A stretch of 64,000 nucleotides of DNA from Gemella massiliensis (GTDB taxonomy: Bacteria; Bacillota; Bacilli; Staphylococcales; Gemellaceae), in the NCBI RefSeq assembly GCF_900120125.1, contig NZ_LT635545.1, forward strand, positions 118,778-182,777, written 5' to 3'. The position numbers and the translations under genes are program-made. This document shows positions 8,679 through 17,725 of this stretch, piece after piece. The notes below the pieces were generated by a model, which was given only the letters and a program-made list of their open reading frames with translations, was not told the DNA's origin and searched no databases. The stretch's first letter is position 1; each line of letters opens with the position of its first letter.

Positions 8679-9659
8679 TTATAATTTTAAACCTTCGTTT
8701 GATTTTGCTTCAATTAATTTGAATAAATCTACCGGGCTATCGCTCAATACTTTACGAACATCAAATTTGACACCTAAATCACGAAGTTTTTTATAGACAT
8801 CTACATCATCTTGATCTAATGATAAAACATTATTAATTTGAACTTTTCCTACAGAGTGTGCCATTGAACCGATATTTAATTCAGGAATTTCTACACCTTT
8901 TTCAATAACTGTTAATGCGTCTTGCGGTGTTTCAAATAACAATAACGCTTTAGTATCTCCAAAACGCGGATCATTATACACTTGAACAAGTTTATCTAAT
9001 GGAATTACGTGAGCACGTACTCCGGGAGGAGCTGCTTGCTCAATAAGTTTTTTACGCAATTCATCTTTTGATACTGAATCTGATACAATAATAATTCTGT
9101 TAGGATTTGTAGATTTTGTCCAGTTAGTCGCTACTTGTCCGTGTAGTAAACGTGTATCAATACGTGCCAGTACAAATTTAATTTTGCCGTCACCCAAAAC
9201 CGTCCCTTCCGGAATAGTGCTTTGTGCAACCGATTGTTGTTTAACCGGCTCTTGTTTCGGTTGAAGTTCTTCAGGGCGAACTTTCACACCGTCAATCGCT
9301 GTTGGAGCGATAGCTTTGGCTATCTCGTGTGCAGTTGTCATTGTTAATCTACTTGCATATGCTTCAATCAACATTGGCAAGTTAAGACCTGCGACGATAG
9401 CTCTTTTTTCCGGGGCTTCTTCAAACAGTTTATTCGCTTGATTAAATGGACTTCCACCCCATAAATCTACAAGGAAAAGAATTTCTTCAGAATCTACTTT
9501 TTTTGTAGCTTCTTGAAGTTTTCTTTGCAAGTCTTCCGGGCCTTCGTTTGGCATAAATACAACAGTTTCTACTTTTTCTTGTTCTCCGAAAATCATAGTT
9601 CCCGATTGCTTAATACCAGCAGCAAATTCACCGTGACTTGCGATGATAATTCCTACCAT
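8679..9659 (-). CDS. manX: PTS mannose-family IIAB component
   Basis: A 326-residue two-domain phosphocarrier. The IIA domain (about 1-130) has the phospho-accepting His9 in [11 protein letters not shown] proline/glutamine-rich linker spans about 131-152. The IIB domain (about 158-326) has the second active histidine, His173, in [13 protein letters not shown]. HPr phosphorylates IIA, which passes phosphate to IIB and then to sugar entering through IIC/IID. It is the first gene of the operon, with AAGGAGGTACTAGG before ATG 9659. The promoter and a possible repressor site are directly upstream. The domain order and length match the streptococcal ManL type. Confidence 0.93.
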   Translation of the reverse strand: MVGIIIASHGEFAAGIKQSGTMIFGEQEKVETVVFMPNEGPEDLQRKLQEATKKVDSEEILFLVDLWGGSPFNQANKLFEEAPEKRAIVAGLNLPMLIEAYASRLTMTTAHEIAKAIAPTAIDGVKVRPEELQPKQEPVKQQSVAQSTIPEGTVLGDGKIKFVLARIDTRLLHGQVATNWTKSTNPNRIIIVSDSVSKDELRKKLIEQAAPPGVRAHVIPLDKLVQVYNDPRFGDTKALLLFETPQDALTVIEKGVEIPELNIGSMAHSVGKVQINNVLSLDQDDVDVYKKLRDLGVKFDVRKVLSDSPVDLFKLIEAKSNEGLKL

Positions 9660-9698
9660 CCTAGTACCTCCTTTATTTATAAATTAATTTAATATGAC

Positions 9699-9752
9699 GT
9701 GTACACCTTTGTATACAACATAAATTATATCATTTTACATAACGTTTGTAAA
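9699..9752 (-). promoter_or_regulatory. Promoter and palindromic operator candidates of the mannose-PTS operon
   Basis: The minus strand has TTTACA (9747-9752), a 17-nt spacer and TATAAT (9724-9729). Just downstream of the -10 box lie two adjacent perfect palindromes, TTGTATACAA (9709-9718) and GTGTACAC (9699-9706). They overlap the expected transcription start, a position suited to a repressor. The TGTATACA core resembles operators of GntR-family sugar regulators, but no regulator gene is adjacent. Confidence 0.6.
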
Positions 9753-10051
9753 TGTTTGTATTTTAGTCATTTCAAACATTGAATACGATTTCTAATGTTT
9801 ATTTTTTTACTAATTAATATTTTTACATTATAAATGTTAAATAATCTTAGTTATAATTTGTTTTTCATCATGTTAATAACTAAATTATCTTGTTTATAAT
9901 TATCAAAATTTAAAATAAGAAATACATTAAGAAAATTTTATTTTCATTTTTTCACTATATACTATTTTTATATTTTACATCAATATGTAGATAAAAATAT
10001 ATTTTTACTTTATATATACCCATAACAATAATAATATAAAATATAGAAATA

Positions 10052-10157
10052 GGAGCAACTCAAAAATCATAATTCCATTAGAAATTGATTTTATTAAGTC
10101 GCTCCCACACAATTCGTTAGTTTTGAAAAACTTTTTAAATAGTTTAAAATTAACGAA
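10052..10157. repeat. Two tandem long hairpins in the gshF / mannose-PTS gap
   Basis: The first hairpin pairs GGAGCAACT (10052-10060) with AGTCGCTCC (ending 10105), one mismatch, with a further inner AAAATCA/TGATTTT pairing. The second pairs TTCGTTAGTTTT (10113-10124) with AAAATTAACGAA (10146-10157). Neither has a strong T-run. They follow gshF on the minus strand, so they may terminate or stabilise that mRNA. The rest of 9760-10222 is AT-rich with no gene visible. Confidence 0.5.
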
Positions 10158-10222
10158 CTACTGCATCTGTCTGCTAATAAGTAAATTCTATTAAATTTTT
10201 AACTTTAGATAAACCCCTATTT

Positions 10223-12484
10223 TTATATTATATTTTTATCCGGAAAAAGCATTCTCAAAACATCAAGTGATAATCTTCGTGATTTACCTTTATATGGATA
10301 AATATGCATCATCATCATAGGATTAAAGTTTGCTTCTATCACTCCATAATTATTGTTATCTACTTCCGATTTTATATCTGGTATTATTAAATCCACGCCA
10401 CACACTTTTGCTAACATGGCATCCGAAATTTTTACAGCTAACTTTTTATAACTGCTGTGAACTTCATCTGTCATATCTATAGAATCACCACCGGTACTAA
10501 TATTGGAATTTTCTCTTAAGTTTGCTACTTGTCCTTTTTTCAAAACTGTATGTATCGTTAACCCTTGCTCTTTTAATTGCAACTGTTCTATTTCGCCAAG
10601 CTCCAATTTTTTTAGAGGTGTTTTTTTGGCATCACCACGTAATGAACTGTTATTTTTTATTTCTACCAACTCTTCTATTGTATGAACTCCATCACCAACA
10701 ACATTAGCCGGAACTCTAAGTAAAACAGCCTTTGTTTTACCCTCGATTACAAAAAAGCGATATTCCGTTCCTTCGATAAATTCTTCAATTATTACATCTT
10801 TATCTTCTTTTAGCGCTAAATTAATCGCTTCTGAATAGGTTTCTATATCATTTATCCCATACTTAAAAATGGTAATTCCTAATCCAAAATTTGTACTTTT
10901 AGGTTTAATGACAACAGGTTTATTTTTTATATAATTAAATACCATAACAGCATCATCTAAAGTTGATACTTCATACCCTTTAGGTACTCTAAAGCCTTGC
11001 TCAGCGAGAATTTTTTTCGTAACTATCTTATTTTCCATAATAAGTGGTGAAATATAACTATCTCTACTTGTCATATTTCCGTTTTTAACATACTCCACCT
11101 GATTATTCCACTCCAGACGTATAAATTGGTCATTTTCATCAATAATATCAACTTTAATTCCATTTCTTATTGCGTCTTCTATTAACGCTTGGGTAGATAG
11201 TTCCATATTTTCAAATGCCTTTAGTGAATAATAATTTTCCGTTGCTTGCTTTTTATATTTTTTTGCAAGTTTCATTCCCACCTCCAGCGGTGAAGTATTT
11301 TTATAATCTCTAACCAATCTGCCGCCTATTGTGAGTGTTGAATCTATTAATTCATTTTCTTTTTCTTCAATAAGAGTTAAGTCTGCTTCCGATAATTTTA
11401 GCTCTTTAACCATTTCCTTCATATTATCCAAAAGTTCCAAACCTTCTTCTAAATACTCAGGTTTTGACAAAGGGTGCGCCAAAGCTATCTTCTCACTGTA
11501 CTCTTTTCCTATTTCTACCGATTTAACAGCATTTTTTTCATCTAACCATACTAAAGTTTTAATAAATAAATGAATAAAACGAATATCTTTTCCCAAAATT
11601 CCGAAAGGAGCATACGGATTTAAGTCGAATAGTCTAAATTCTATATACTTAATACCGTTATTTAAAAATTTTTTTACAGTATCTTCTCCTCTAAAACGGA
11701 CGCTAGAGTAGAACTCTTTTTCTGCAATGAGTTTTCCGGTTTCTACATAAGATACTATATTATCAATATACTCTTCTAAAGAGTTATAAGATACAACAAT
11801 ATCTTCATCATTGACATAACCAAAACGGCTCATTCTTATACTTCTTACATAATCTTTCGGTTTATCATTACTATTATAATAATACTTATCCTCTACTAAC
11901 GGACTTGCACCGTATAAATAAACAAGTAGCCACTGATAGCGAATAAATTGACGAGCCAATTTCATATAAATATTATTTTTTACATCTACTATATCTTTTT
12001 TTTCAATATCAGCTATAGACTTCATTAAATTATCAGATAACTGAAAATTATAATGAATACCCGAAACCATTTGTTTATATTTCCCGTATTTTTTTACTAA
12101 ATACTCTCTATATTCTACATCCCATTTATCTTCAAACTGCGCTACCTTAATATCTTCTTCATTAGGTAATTTTACCGGAATACTAAGCGGCCATATAAAT
12201 TCATCTTTAGGAAGATTTTTTAAAACAACTTCATGTATTGCCGCCAGATAACGAAGTACATTTTTTTCAGAGTTTTCAGGTGAAGTGATAAGCTCTATCT
12301 GAGATTCTGCAAAATCTGTTTGAATATATGGATGTTTTTGTCTTATTCCGAATGTTTTAGGATGACCTGTTTTAGAAATATCACCACTTTCCAGAACTCG
12401 TTGGCCTTCTTTTTCTATGCCAATTTTTACAGCATTAAACAATTCCTCAAGGTTATTTTCTTTAACAATTTTTCTAATATTCAT
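10223..12484 (-). CDS. gshF: Bifunctional glutamate-cysteine ligase / glutathione synthetase
   Basis: A single 753-residue chain carries both steps of glutathione synthesis. About residues 1-470 form a GshA-type glutamate-cysteine ligase (IGIEKEGQRV near the start, FAESQIELITSPENS). About 480-753 form an ATP-grasp domain (VVIKPKSTNFGLGITIF, VIIEEFIEGTEYRFFVI, EANFNPMMMMHIYPY) that adds glycine. GshF fusions are typical of streptococci, listerias and related Bacilli. I chose ATG 12484 because AAAGG is spaced 9 nt from it; the in-frame ATG at 12493 directly abuts that site. The gene is alone. It would supply cytosolic thiol buffering. Confidence 0.93.
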   Translation of the reverse strand: MNIRKIVKENNLEELFNAVKIGIEKEGQRVLESGDISKTGHPKTFGIRQKHPYIQTDFAESQIELITSPENSEKNVLRYLAAIHEVVLKNLPKDEFIWPLSIPVKLPNEEDIKVAQFEDKWDVEYREYLVKKYGKYKQMVSGIHYNFQLSDNLMKSIADIEKKDIVDVKNNIYMKLARQFIRYQWLLVYLYGASPLVEDKYYYNSNDKPKDYVRSIRMSRFGYVNDEDIVVSYNSLEEYIDNIVSYVETGKLIAEKEFYSSVRFRGEDTVKKFLNNGIKYIEFRLFDLNPYAPFGILGKDIRFIHLFIKTLVWLDEKNAVKSVEIGKEYSEKIALAHPLSKPEYLEEGLELLDNMKEMVKELKLSEADLTLIEEKENELIDSTLTIGGRLVRDYKNTSPLEVGMKLAKKYKKQATENYYSLKAFENMELSTQALIEDAIRNGIKVDIIDENDQFIRLEWNNQVEYVKNGNMTSRDSYISPLIMENKIVTKKILAEQGFRVPKGYEVSTLDDAVMVFNYIKNKPVVIKPKSTNFGLGITIFKYGINDIETYSEAINLALKEDKDVIIEEFIEGTEYRFFVIEGKTKAVLLRVPANVVGDGVHTIEELVEIKNNSSLRGDAKKTPLKKLELGEIEQLQLKEQGLTIHTVLKKGQVANLRENSNISTGGDSIDMTDEVHSSYKKLAVKISDAMLAKVCGVDLIIPDIKSEVDNNNYGVIEANFNPMMMMHIYPYKGKSRRLSLDVLRMLFPDKNII

Positions 12485-12585
12485 AATACTCATCCTTTAT
12501 AAAGTAATTTGATTAGTTACCATATTATCACAAATAACTAAAATATAATAGAAATTAGTACCAAACTTTGTGTAATAACAAAAAA

Positions 12586-12630
12586 CTAAAAGAATTTAGT
12601 TCTGTTCAGTATAGAACTAAATTCTTTGTA
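12586..12630 (-). terminator. Terminator of the uppS-cdsA-rseP operon
   Basis: A perfect 15-bp stem, AAAGAATTTAGTTCT (12589-12603) with AGAACTAAATTCTTT (12613-12627). On the minus strand it is followed by TTAGTTTTTT. Confidence 0.9.
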
Positions 12631-12677
12631 TAAATATTTATCTAACTTTGAAAATCAACTGTCTAAGAGGAGTTGCT

Positions 12678-13970
12678 TTATTTTCCAAACAGTCGTTGAA
12701 TATCATTCCATGTAACTGCCAACATTAATGCCATTAACAATAAACCAAATGCAACAGTCATGTAATATTGAGCCTTCTTATTAATCGGTTTTTTAAATAT
12801 TGCTTCGTAAATAACGAAAACAATACGACCGCCATCCAACACCGGTATCGGAATTAAATTCATAAGTCCTAAGTTTACACTTAGTATTCCTGTCCAACGC
12901 AATGTTGTAATTAACCCACTCTGAGCAGCCGCGCTGGACATTTCATAAATTGCCACCGGCCCTCCTAGTTGATTTAGACTAAATCCCCCTCTAAATATTG
13001 AAACAAATAAGTTAACAATACCTGTAAAAATCATCGTTCCGTAATACAATGTCTGAGAAAAGCCGTTTTTGATAGCTCTTAGATAATCTCTCTCATAGGC
13101 AGGATTAATACCTAACTTGTATGTTTTTACTTCTTTGCCTTTTTTTATCGTTGTATCTTCTTTCGGAGTTACTTTAATTTCTTGTGTTTGACCGTCACAC
13201 ACTACTTTTAGTGTTAATTCACTACCGTTAGAAGCAATAACTTTACTTGTCATTTCAGCCCATGTTGATACTTTTTCTCCATTAACCTCAGTAACTACAT
13301 CACCGGATTTTAAACCTGCCGAAGCAGCGGGATAATTGGTTGCTAATTCTCCCAGACGTGTACTGTTAGTTGGAACGCCGCTATACAAAGATATTCCTAA
13401 AAATATCGCCAGTGCTAAAACAAAGTTCATTAACGGGCCTGCAAATAGTGTCCAGAATTTTTTCCCCCATGAATGTGATGAAAACATACGCTCAATGGGT
13501 GCGATTTGTTCTTCCATTCCATTAAAAACTACACAAGCATCTTTTCTTACACTATATCTTTCAATAGCTTCCCCAACAAAACCTTCAATAAATAATTGTT
13601 CAGTTAATTCAAAATCGTTTAATTCAATTGGTAATAAGTCAACATCATTTGTTTTATCAAGAATAATTTTCTCAACTTTATCATTATTATCTAATTTTAA
13701 ACTAACGTGCATACCTTTTTTTAAATCATATGGTGATACATCATTGTTAAAATCAAAAACATTATCGGGCATCTTAACATAACCGCCAATTGGTAGTAAA
13801 CGAATTGTAAAGTTTGTTTCTCCTATTTTTTTATGGAAAATCTTCGGCCCCATTCCTATTGCAAACTCTTGACATAAAATACCGGAACGTTTTGCAACTA
13901 TAAAATGACCGAACTCATGTATTGTTACAACAACAAAAAATATTAATATAAATGCGATTATTCCTTGCAT
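12678..13970 (-). CDS. rseP: Site-2 membrane metalloprotease RseP
   Basis: A 430-residue intramembrane zinc protease that cleaves anti-sigma factors and leftover signal peptides within the membrane. The HExxH site is at residues 18-22 (TIHEFGHFIVAKR) in the first helix. A PDZ domain lies around residues 205-280 (PAASAGLKSGDVVTEVNGEK). The third zinc ligand is in LDGGR near residue 375. C-terminal helices follow. An insertion of about 90 residues between the first and second helices (DNVFDFNNDVSPYD onward) is also found in Gram-positive RasP. It is the last gene of uppS-cdsA-rseP, 20 bp after cdsA. Confidence 0.93.
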   Translation of the reverse strand: MQGIIAFILIFFVVVTIHEFGHFIVAKRSGILCQEFAIGMGPKIFHKKIGETNFTIRLLPIGGYVKMPDNVFDFNNDVSPYDLKKGMHVSLKLDNNDKVEKIILDKTNDVDLLPIELNDFELTEQLFIEGFVGEAIERYSVRKDACVVFNGMEEQIAPIERMFSSHSWGKKFWTLFAGPLMNFVLALAIFLGISLYSGVPTNSTRLGELATNYPAASAGLKSGDVVTEVNGEKVSTWAEMTSKVIASNGSELTLKVVCDGQTQEIKVTPKEDTTIKKGKEVKTYKLGINPAYERDYLRAIKNGFSQTLYYGTMIFTGIVNLFVSIFRGGFSLNQLGGPVAIYEMSSAAAQSGLITTLRWTGILSVNLGLMNLIPIPVLDGGRIVFVIYEAIFKKPINKKAQYYMTVAFGLLLMALMLAVTWNDIQRLFGK

Positions 13971-13990
13971 CTAATACTCCCTTCTATAAA

Positions 13991-14767
13991 CTATGCTATT
14001 AAATTAAGCAACAATGCTAAGCATGGTGCTGCCAATATTACGGAGTCAAAACGATCAAAAATTCCGCCATGCCCCGGTAATAAATTACTACTATCTTTTA
14101 CACCACATTCACGTTTGTAAGCTGACTCTATTAAATCACCTATCTGTCCAATGGCGCTAATTACCAATGTGATTATAACAGCCATAACTATATTAGTAAA
14201 TATAGTTGTCATAAAGTAAAATAATAACGCTACTACAATTGATGATAGACTACCAATTACAGAACCTTCTATTGATTTATTCGGGCTAATATTTGGTGAA
14301 ATTTTATTTTTTCCGAACTTCATTCCGCCTATATAAGCAAAACTATCAGTTACCCAAATTGTAAACAACAAATATAGTACATATGATAAGCCTAACTCAC
14401 GTAACATAAATAGACTATAAAAACCAACAAAAACATAAGCAGTTAGAAATATAATAACACCAATTTCAGTGAGTTTTATCTTATGTCCACTTATTACTAC
14501 TGTCATTAAAAAAGCTATGCCGATTAAAAAGAATACACTATAAAAATAAACAGCCGGCAAGGGATAATTAGTATAAATAATTGCTCCGGCTATCACACTA
14601 ATTAATAATACTGAATTGTTTATTTTTTTAAATGTCATTTTATTTATTTCATACATAGCCAATATCCCAAGTATTGACGTCGTATATTTGAAATACCAAT
14701 TACCCAGATATAATAATGGTACAAAAATAATTAAGGCAACTATCGCCGTTTTTACTCTAGTTTTCAT
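13991..14767 (-). CDS. cdsA: Phosphatidate cytidylyltransferase
   Basis: A 258-residue membrane enzyme that makes CDP-diacylglycerol from CTP and phosphatidic acid, the branch point of phospholipid synthesis. The C-terminal signature LLPGHGGIFDRFDS is intact, and SPNKSIEGSVIGS is the usual upstream motif. About seven hydrophobic segments are visible. The start is ATG 14767, with GGAGGT 5-6 nt upstream. A longer reading to 14872 would lie inside uppS and add an unlikely polar extension. The start overlaps the uppS stop by 11 bp, indicating translational coupling. Confidence 0.93.
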   Translation of the reverse strand: MKTRVKTAIVALIIFVPLLYLGNWYFKYTTSILGILAMYEINKMTFKKINNSVLLISVIAGAIIYTNYPLPAVYFYSVFFLIGIAFLMTVVISGHKIKLTEIGVIIFLTAYVFVGFYSLFMLRELGLSYVLYLLFTIWVTDSFAYIGGMKFGKNKISPNISPNKSIEGSVIGSLSSIVVALLFYFMTTIFTNIVMAVIITLVISAIGQIGDLIESAYKRECGVKDSSNLLPGHGGIFDRFDSVILAAPCLALLLNLIA

Positions 14768-15521
14768 TAAGACCTCCAAATCGTCTATCTCTACTCTGAT
14801 ATACCAATAGTGCATTATAAAACTCCGCTTCAGTGAAATCCGGCCATGCAACTTTGGTAAAAAGAAATTCACTATACGCTATTTGCCATAACAAAAAATT
14901 TGAAATACGCTGTTCCCCGGATGTTCTTATTAATAAATCCGGATCCGGCGTCCCTTTTGTATAAAGATTATTACTGATTATATCTGCATTAATATCACTA
15001 ATATCACACTTTTCATTTTTTACATCACTTGCTATTTTTTTTACTGCCGAAACTATTTCATCTTTAGAACCGTAATTTAAAGCAAAAATCAAATGCAGTC
15101 CTGTATTATCCTTTGTCTGCTCAATAGCATTCAACACCGCTTTTTGAGTATTTTCTGGTAATTGTTCAACTACACCGATAACTTTAATCTTAACATTATT
15201 TTCCATTAATTCAGGCATAAAGCTACTGAACATTTTCTCCGGTAGATCCATCAAATAACTTACTTCTTCTTTCGGCCTCGCCCAATTCTCCGTAGAAAAC
15301 GCATATAACGTTAAATATTTTATTCCTAATTTTGAAGCATATTTAGTAATTTTTTTTACGGTTTGCATACCCTCATAATGCCCTTTGATACGTGGCATAT
15401 TTCTTTTTTTAGCCCAACGACCATTTCCATCCATAATAATAGCAACATGTGTTGGGATTTTTTTTAGTTTTTCATTTTCTGTTTTAATTTCAGGTTTATT
15501 TTTCTTTAAAAATTCAAACAT
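14757..15521 (-). CDS. uppS: Undecaprenyl diphosphate synthase
   Basis: A 254-residue cis-prenyltransferase that extends farnesyl diphosphate with isopentenyl units to make the C55 carrier lipid of the cell wall. The catalytic region HVAIIMDGNGRWAKKR is present (Asp31 in my numbering). So are FSTENWARP, the DLLIRTSGEQRISNFLLWQ block and a C-terminal SRDRRFGG. Start ATG 15521 has AGGAGGTTAT just upstream; an in-frame ATG at 15563 lacks this. It heads the uppS-cdsA-rseP operon, the usual order in Bacilli. Confidence 0.95.
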   Translation of the reverse strand: MFEFLKKNKPEIKTENEKLKKIPTHVAIIMDGNGRWAKKRNMPRIKGHYEGMQTVKKITKYASKLGIKYLTLYAFSTENWARPKEEVSYLMDLPEKMFSSFMPELMENNVKIKVIGVVEQLPENTQKAVLNAIEQTKDNTGLHLIFALNYGSKDEIVSAVKKIASDVKNEKCDISDINADIISNNLYTKGTPDPDLLIRTSGEQRISNFLLWQIAYSEFLFTKVAWPDFTEAEFYNALLVYQSRDRRFGGLNEN

Positions 15522-15770
15522 ATAACCTCCTGTGCAACACAACATATTATACCATAAATACAACTAAGCAACAAACTAAATACGATATAATCACAACTTA
15601 ATATTGAAAAATGAAGTTTGTACATTTATAAATTACAATAAAGAATTTGTTTTACTGTTTTAAAAGTGGTATATAAATAAATTAATAACTATAATAATCA
15701 AATATGATTTTAAATAAAACGATAAGTTTTTCTAAAAAATTACACTTTATGCTGGAAAAATGATTAAAGT

Positions 15771-15781
15771 AGTGGTATAAT
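15771..15781 (+). promoter_or_regulatory. Extended -10 promoter element of rpmG
   Basis: TATAAT at 15776-15781 is preceded by TGG, an extended -10 form. A TGGAAA-like -35 lies about 18 nt upstream. It is 55 nt before the rpmG start. The rest of 15564-15770 shows no gene. Confidence 0.5.
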
Positions 15782-15835
15782 AATTTCTGTTGTATGAAAA
15801 AGTTGTTAAGATAAATTTTATAGGAGGTTATATTC

Positions 15836-15985
15836 ATGCGCGTAAATGTAACATTAGCTTGTACTGAATGTGGTGATAGAAACTACATTACTAAAAAGAA
15901 TAAAAGAAATAATCCGGATCGTATTGAACTTAAAAAATACTGTCCAAGATTAAAAAAAGTGACTTTACACAGAGAAACTAAATAA
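15836..15985 (+). CDS. rpmG: 50S ribosomal protein L33
   Basis: A 49-residue ribosomal protein starting [13 protein letters not shown] and ending [10 protein letters not shown], nearly the consensus of the short Gram-positive L33. AGGAGG precedes ATG 15836. It carries the first CxxC pair (Cys9, Cys12) and one Cys in KKYCPRLKK, but the fourth Cys of the zinc-binding form is missing. It therefore matches the zinc-independent or weakened C-minus type seen as a second L33 paralogue in Bacilli. It is a single gene followed by a strong terminator. Confidence 0.95.
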   Translation: MRVNVTLACTECGDRNYITKKNKRNNPDRIELKKYCPRLKKVTLHRETK

Positions 15986-15992
15986 TAAAGTT

Positions 15993-16029
15993 AGAAAAGC
16001 CTTAAAGTATAAACGTTTAAGGCTTTTTG
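15993..16029. terminator. Terminator after rpmG
   Basis: AAAAGCCTTAAA (15995-16006) pairs with TTTAAGGCTTTT (16015-16026) and a T-run follows on the plus strand. The A-run on the other side could serve the minus strand. A further perfect hairpin TATGCCCA/TGGGCATA lies at 16040-16061. Confidence 0.88.
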
Positions 16030-16152
16030 TTTTATACTCTATGCCCAAATTTCTGGGCATATGCCGGTTTTTTTAAAGGTTTATTTTTTCTTACTATCTA
16101 ATAAAGCTTAACTAGTTGCCTTATTTATTAGTTATCACTTAACTAATATTCA

Positions 16153-16806
16153 CTATTCTCCAAATACTTTTTTATAGTCTTGTTTGAATTTTTCTATACC
16201 GATTTCTGTTAATGGATGAGCAATCATCTGTTTTATTACTTTATATGGTACTGTGGCAATATCACAGCCAAGTTTTGCACACTCGACTACATGAATCGGA
16301 TTACGAACGCTAGCCGCAATAATTTCTGTATCTAAGTCATTATTGGCGAAAATTTCTACAATTTCCTCAATTAACAATAAACCGTTGTGTGAAATATCAT
16401 CTAAACGCCCTAAAAACGGACTAACATAAGTCGCCCCTGCTCGTGCGGCTAATAATGCTTGATTGGCGCTGAAAATAAGAGTTACATTTGTTTTTATACC
16501 TTCTGATTTTAATATCTTTACAGCACGTAGCCCGTCTTCTGTCATCGGAATTTTTACAACCATATTCGGATGAATTTTAGCAATTTCTCGTGCTTCTTTT
16601 ACCATATCTTCCCAATGTTCAGTTGTCGCTTTTACTTCTCCACTAATTGGACCGTCTACTATTTCTGTAATTTCTTTAATAACGTCTTCAAAGTTTCTTC
16701 CCTCTTTTGCGATTAATGATGGATTGGTAGTTACTCCACAAACTACACCTAAATCATTTGCCAGACGAATATCATCTACATTAGCAGTATCTATAAAAAA
16801 TTTCAT
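16153..16806 (-). CDS. tal: Transaldolase, short fructose-6-phosphate-aldolase-like type
   Basis: A 217-residue class I aldolase of the TalC/FSA group. The Schiff-base lysine is Lys85 in [36 protein letters not shown] and [10 protein letters not shown] are family motifs. In Bacilli this short form acts as the transaldolase of the pentose phosphate pathway, exchanging dihydroxyacetone units between sugar phosphates. The start is ATG 16806 with AAAGGAGATAAAATA upstream; a longer in-frame start at 16824 contains that ribosome site. It is a single gene. Confidence 0.92.
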   Translation of the reverse strand: MKFFIDTANVDDIRLANDLGVVCGVTTNPSLIAKEGRNFEDVIKEITEIVDGPISGEVKATTEHWEDMVKEAREIAKIHPNMVVKIPMTEDGLRAVKILKSEGIKTNVTLIFSANQALLAARAGATYVSPFLGRLDDISHNGLLLIEEIVEIFANNDLDTEIIAASVRNPIHVVECAKLGCDIATVPYKVIKQMIAHPLTEIGIEKFKQDYKKVFGE

Positions 16807-16824
16807 TATTTTATCTCCTTTCAT

Positions 16825-17163
16825 GTACTACTTATATATCTTATCATACGTTGAAAGCTATTTCAAATCTTATTATTGTGCATAATATTTTTTATTTCTA
16901 ATCCTTAATAATATCATAAAATTATTATATTATTTTTTATATTGGTAAATTTATCTTTTAAAAATCAAACTGAAATTTTAACTTTATTAATATACTGTAA
17001 TTATTAATAATGAAATATCTATTTCTATATTAGAGATACTATAAACTTATATAATCCATAATTTATATATTGATATTCTCAGTCTATTCCCATTAAACAG
17101 CCGATTACATTTGTTTTTTATTTCAATATATGATAGAATAAGTCTATATTTAGGAGGAGCATT
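16825..17163. other. AT-rich intergenic stretch
   Basis: I see no gene, repeat or convincing structured RNA. It carries the promoter region of tal on the minus strand and of the small membrane protein on the plus strand. TAGAAT at about 17134 could be a -10 box for the latter. Confidence 0.5.
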
Positions 17164-17529
17164 ATGCAGAAGTTTTTAGAAAAAGTACCATACTTGATTT
17201 TTTCTTTCTTTTTATTTATTATCTTACCATTGTGTTCATATTTTATATCAAATAAATCCGGGATGATTATTTTATTACTTATTTTTATATATCCTATTGT
17301 AAGTTTTTGTATATCGTTCTTATATGCGTATAGCAAACTTGATTTCAGCTATATCTTTTCACTTATAATTGGAATTTTTTATTTAATATCATGTACAATT
17401 ATATTGAATTTTGATATTTTAATTTATGGTTTAGGATATATCTTCTTTAGCCTTTGCGGTCAAGGTGTGGGTTTTCTAATCGGACAACTTAGAAAAAAAA
17501 CTAAAAAACAAAAGAAAACTAGAAGTTAA
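17164..17529 (+). CDS. Small hydrophobic membrane protein of unknown function
   Basis: A 121-residue protein with AGGAGGAG 6 nt before ATG 17164. It has four hydrophobic segments (about residues 9-29, 32-54, 60-82 and 83-105) and a strongly basic C-terminus, GQLRKKTKKQKKTRS, which would face the cytoplasm. I do not recognise the family. It converges with the dlt operon and shares a terminator with it. The ribosome site and dedicated terminator support a real gene. Confidence 0.7.
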   Translation: MQKFLEKVPYLIFSFFLFIILPLCSYFISNKSGMIILLLIFIYPIVSFCISFLYAYSKLDFSYIFSLIIGIFYLISCTIILNFDILIYGLGYIFFSLCGQGVGFLIGQLRKKTKKQKKTRS

Positions 17530-17562
17530 ACAATGCAATGTATTGTTTTCTTCTAGTTCTTT
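17510..17562. terminator. Shared bidirectional terminator of the small membrane gene and dlt operon
   Basis: AACTAGAAG (17518-17526) pairs with CTTCTAGTT (17550-17558), extended by an inner AAACAAT/ATTGTTT stem. T-runs follow on both strands. It overlaps the end of the plus-strand gene and lies 5 bp beyond the dltX-like stop. Confidence 0.85.
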
Positions 17563-17566
17563 TATT

Positions 17567-17725
17567 TTAAAAATTGCTGTAAACAAACTCCTTTACATTA
17601 GAAAAGTCCGTCATAAAACAATAAATAATTATTATCATAAGAACTGCATAGAAAAATATCGTCCACAATAAAAAGCTATACTTACCATTAAGTTTTTTTT
17701 GCAAAATTGTATAAATCTCGTTCAA
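17567..17725 (-). CDS. dltX: DltX-like small membrane protein at the end of the dlt operon
   Basis: A 52-codon minus-strand reading frame starts at TTG 17725 inside the end of dltD (38-bp overlap) and stops at 17567. AGAGGATGG lies about 10 nt before the TTG. The product has a basic N-terminus (LQKKLNGKYS), one hydrophobic helix (FLLWTIFFYAVLMIIIIYCF) and the ending EFVYSNF, close to the FIYNEF ending of DltX. DltX is a single-pass protein needed for D-alanylation of teichoic acids; its C-terminal peptide engages the DltB/DltD machinery. It usually sits before dltA; here it follows dltD. Too short for standard gene callers, but frame, motif and location agree. Confidence 0.8.
   Translation of the reverse strand: MNEIYTILQKKLNGKYSFLLWTIFFYAVLMIIIIYCFMTDFSNVKEFVYSNF

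Noticed and set aside
9735-9755. Catabolite-responsive (cre) site at the mannose-PTS promoter
   Set aside because: The sequence around AAACGTT matches the cre consensus at only about ten of fourteen positions and lacks the outer symmetric bases; the palindromes downstream are stronger.
13991-14872. Longer cdsA reading from 14872
   Set aside because: The extra 35 residues lie inside uppS and are not CdsA-like; ATG 14767 has a strong GGAGGT site.
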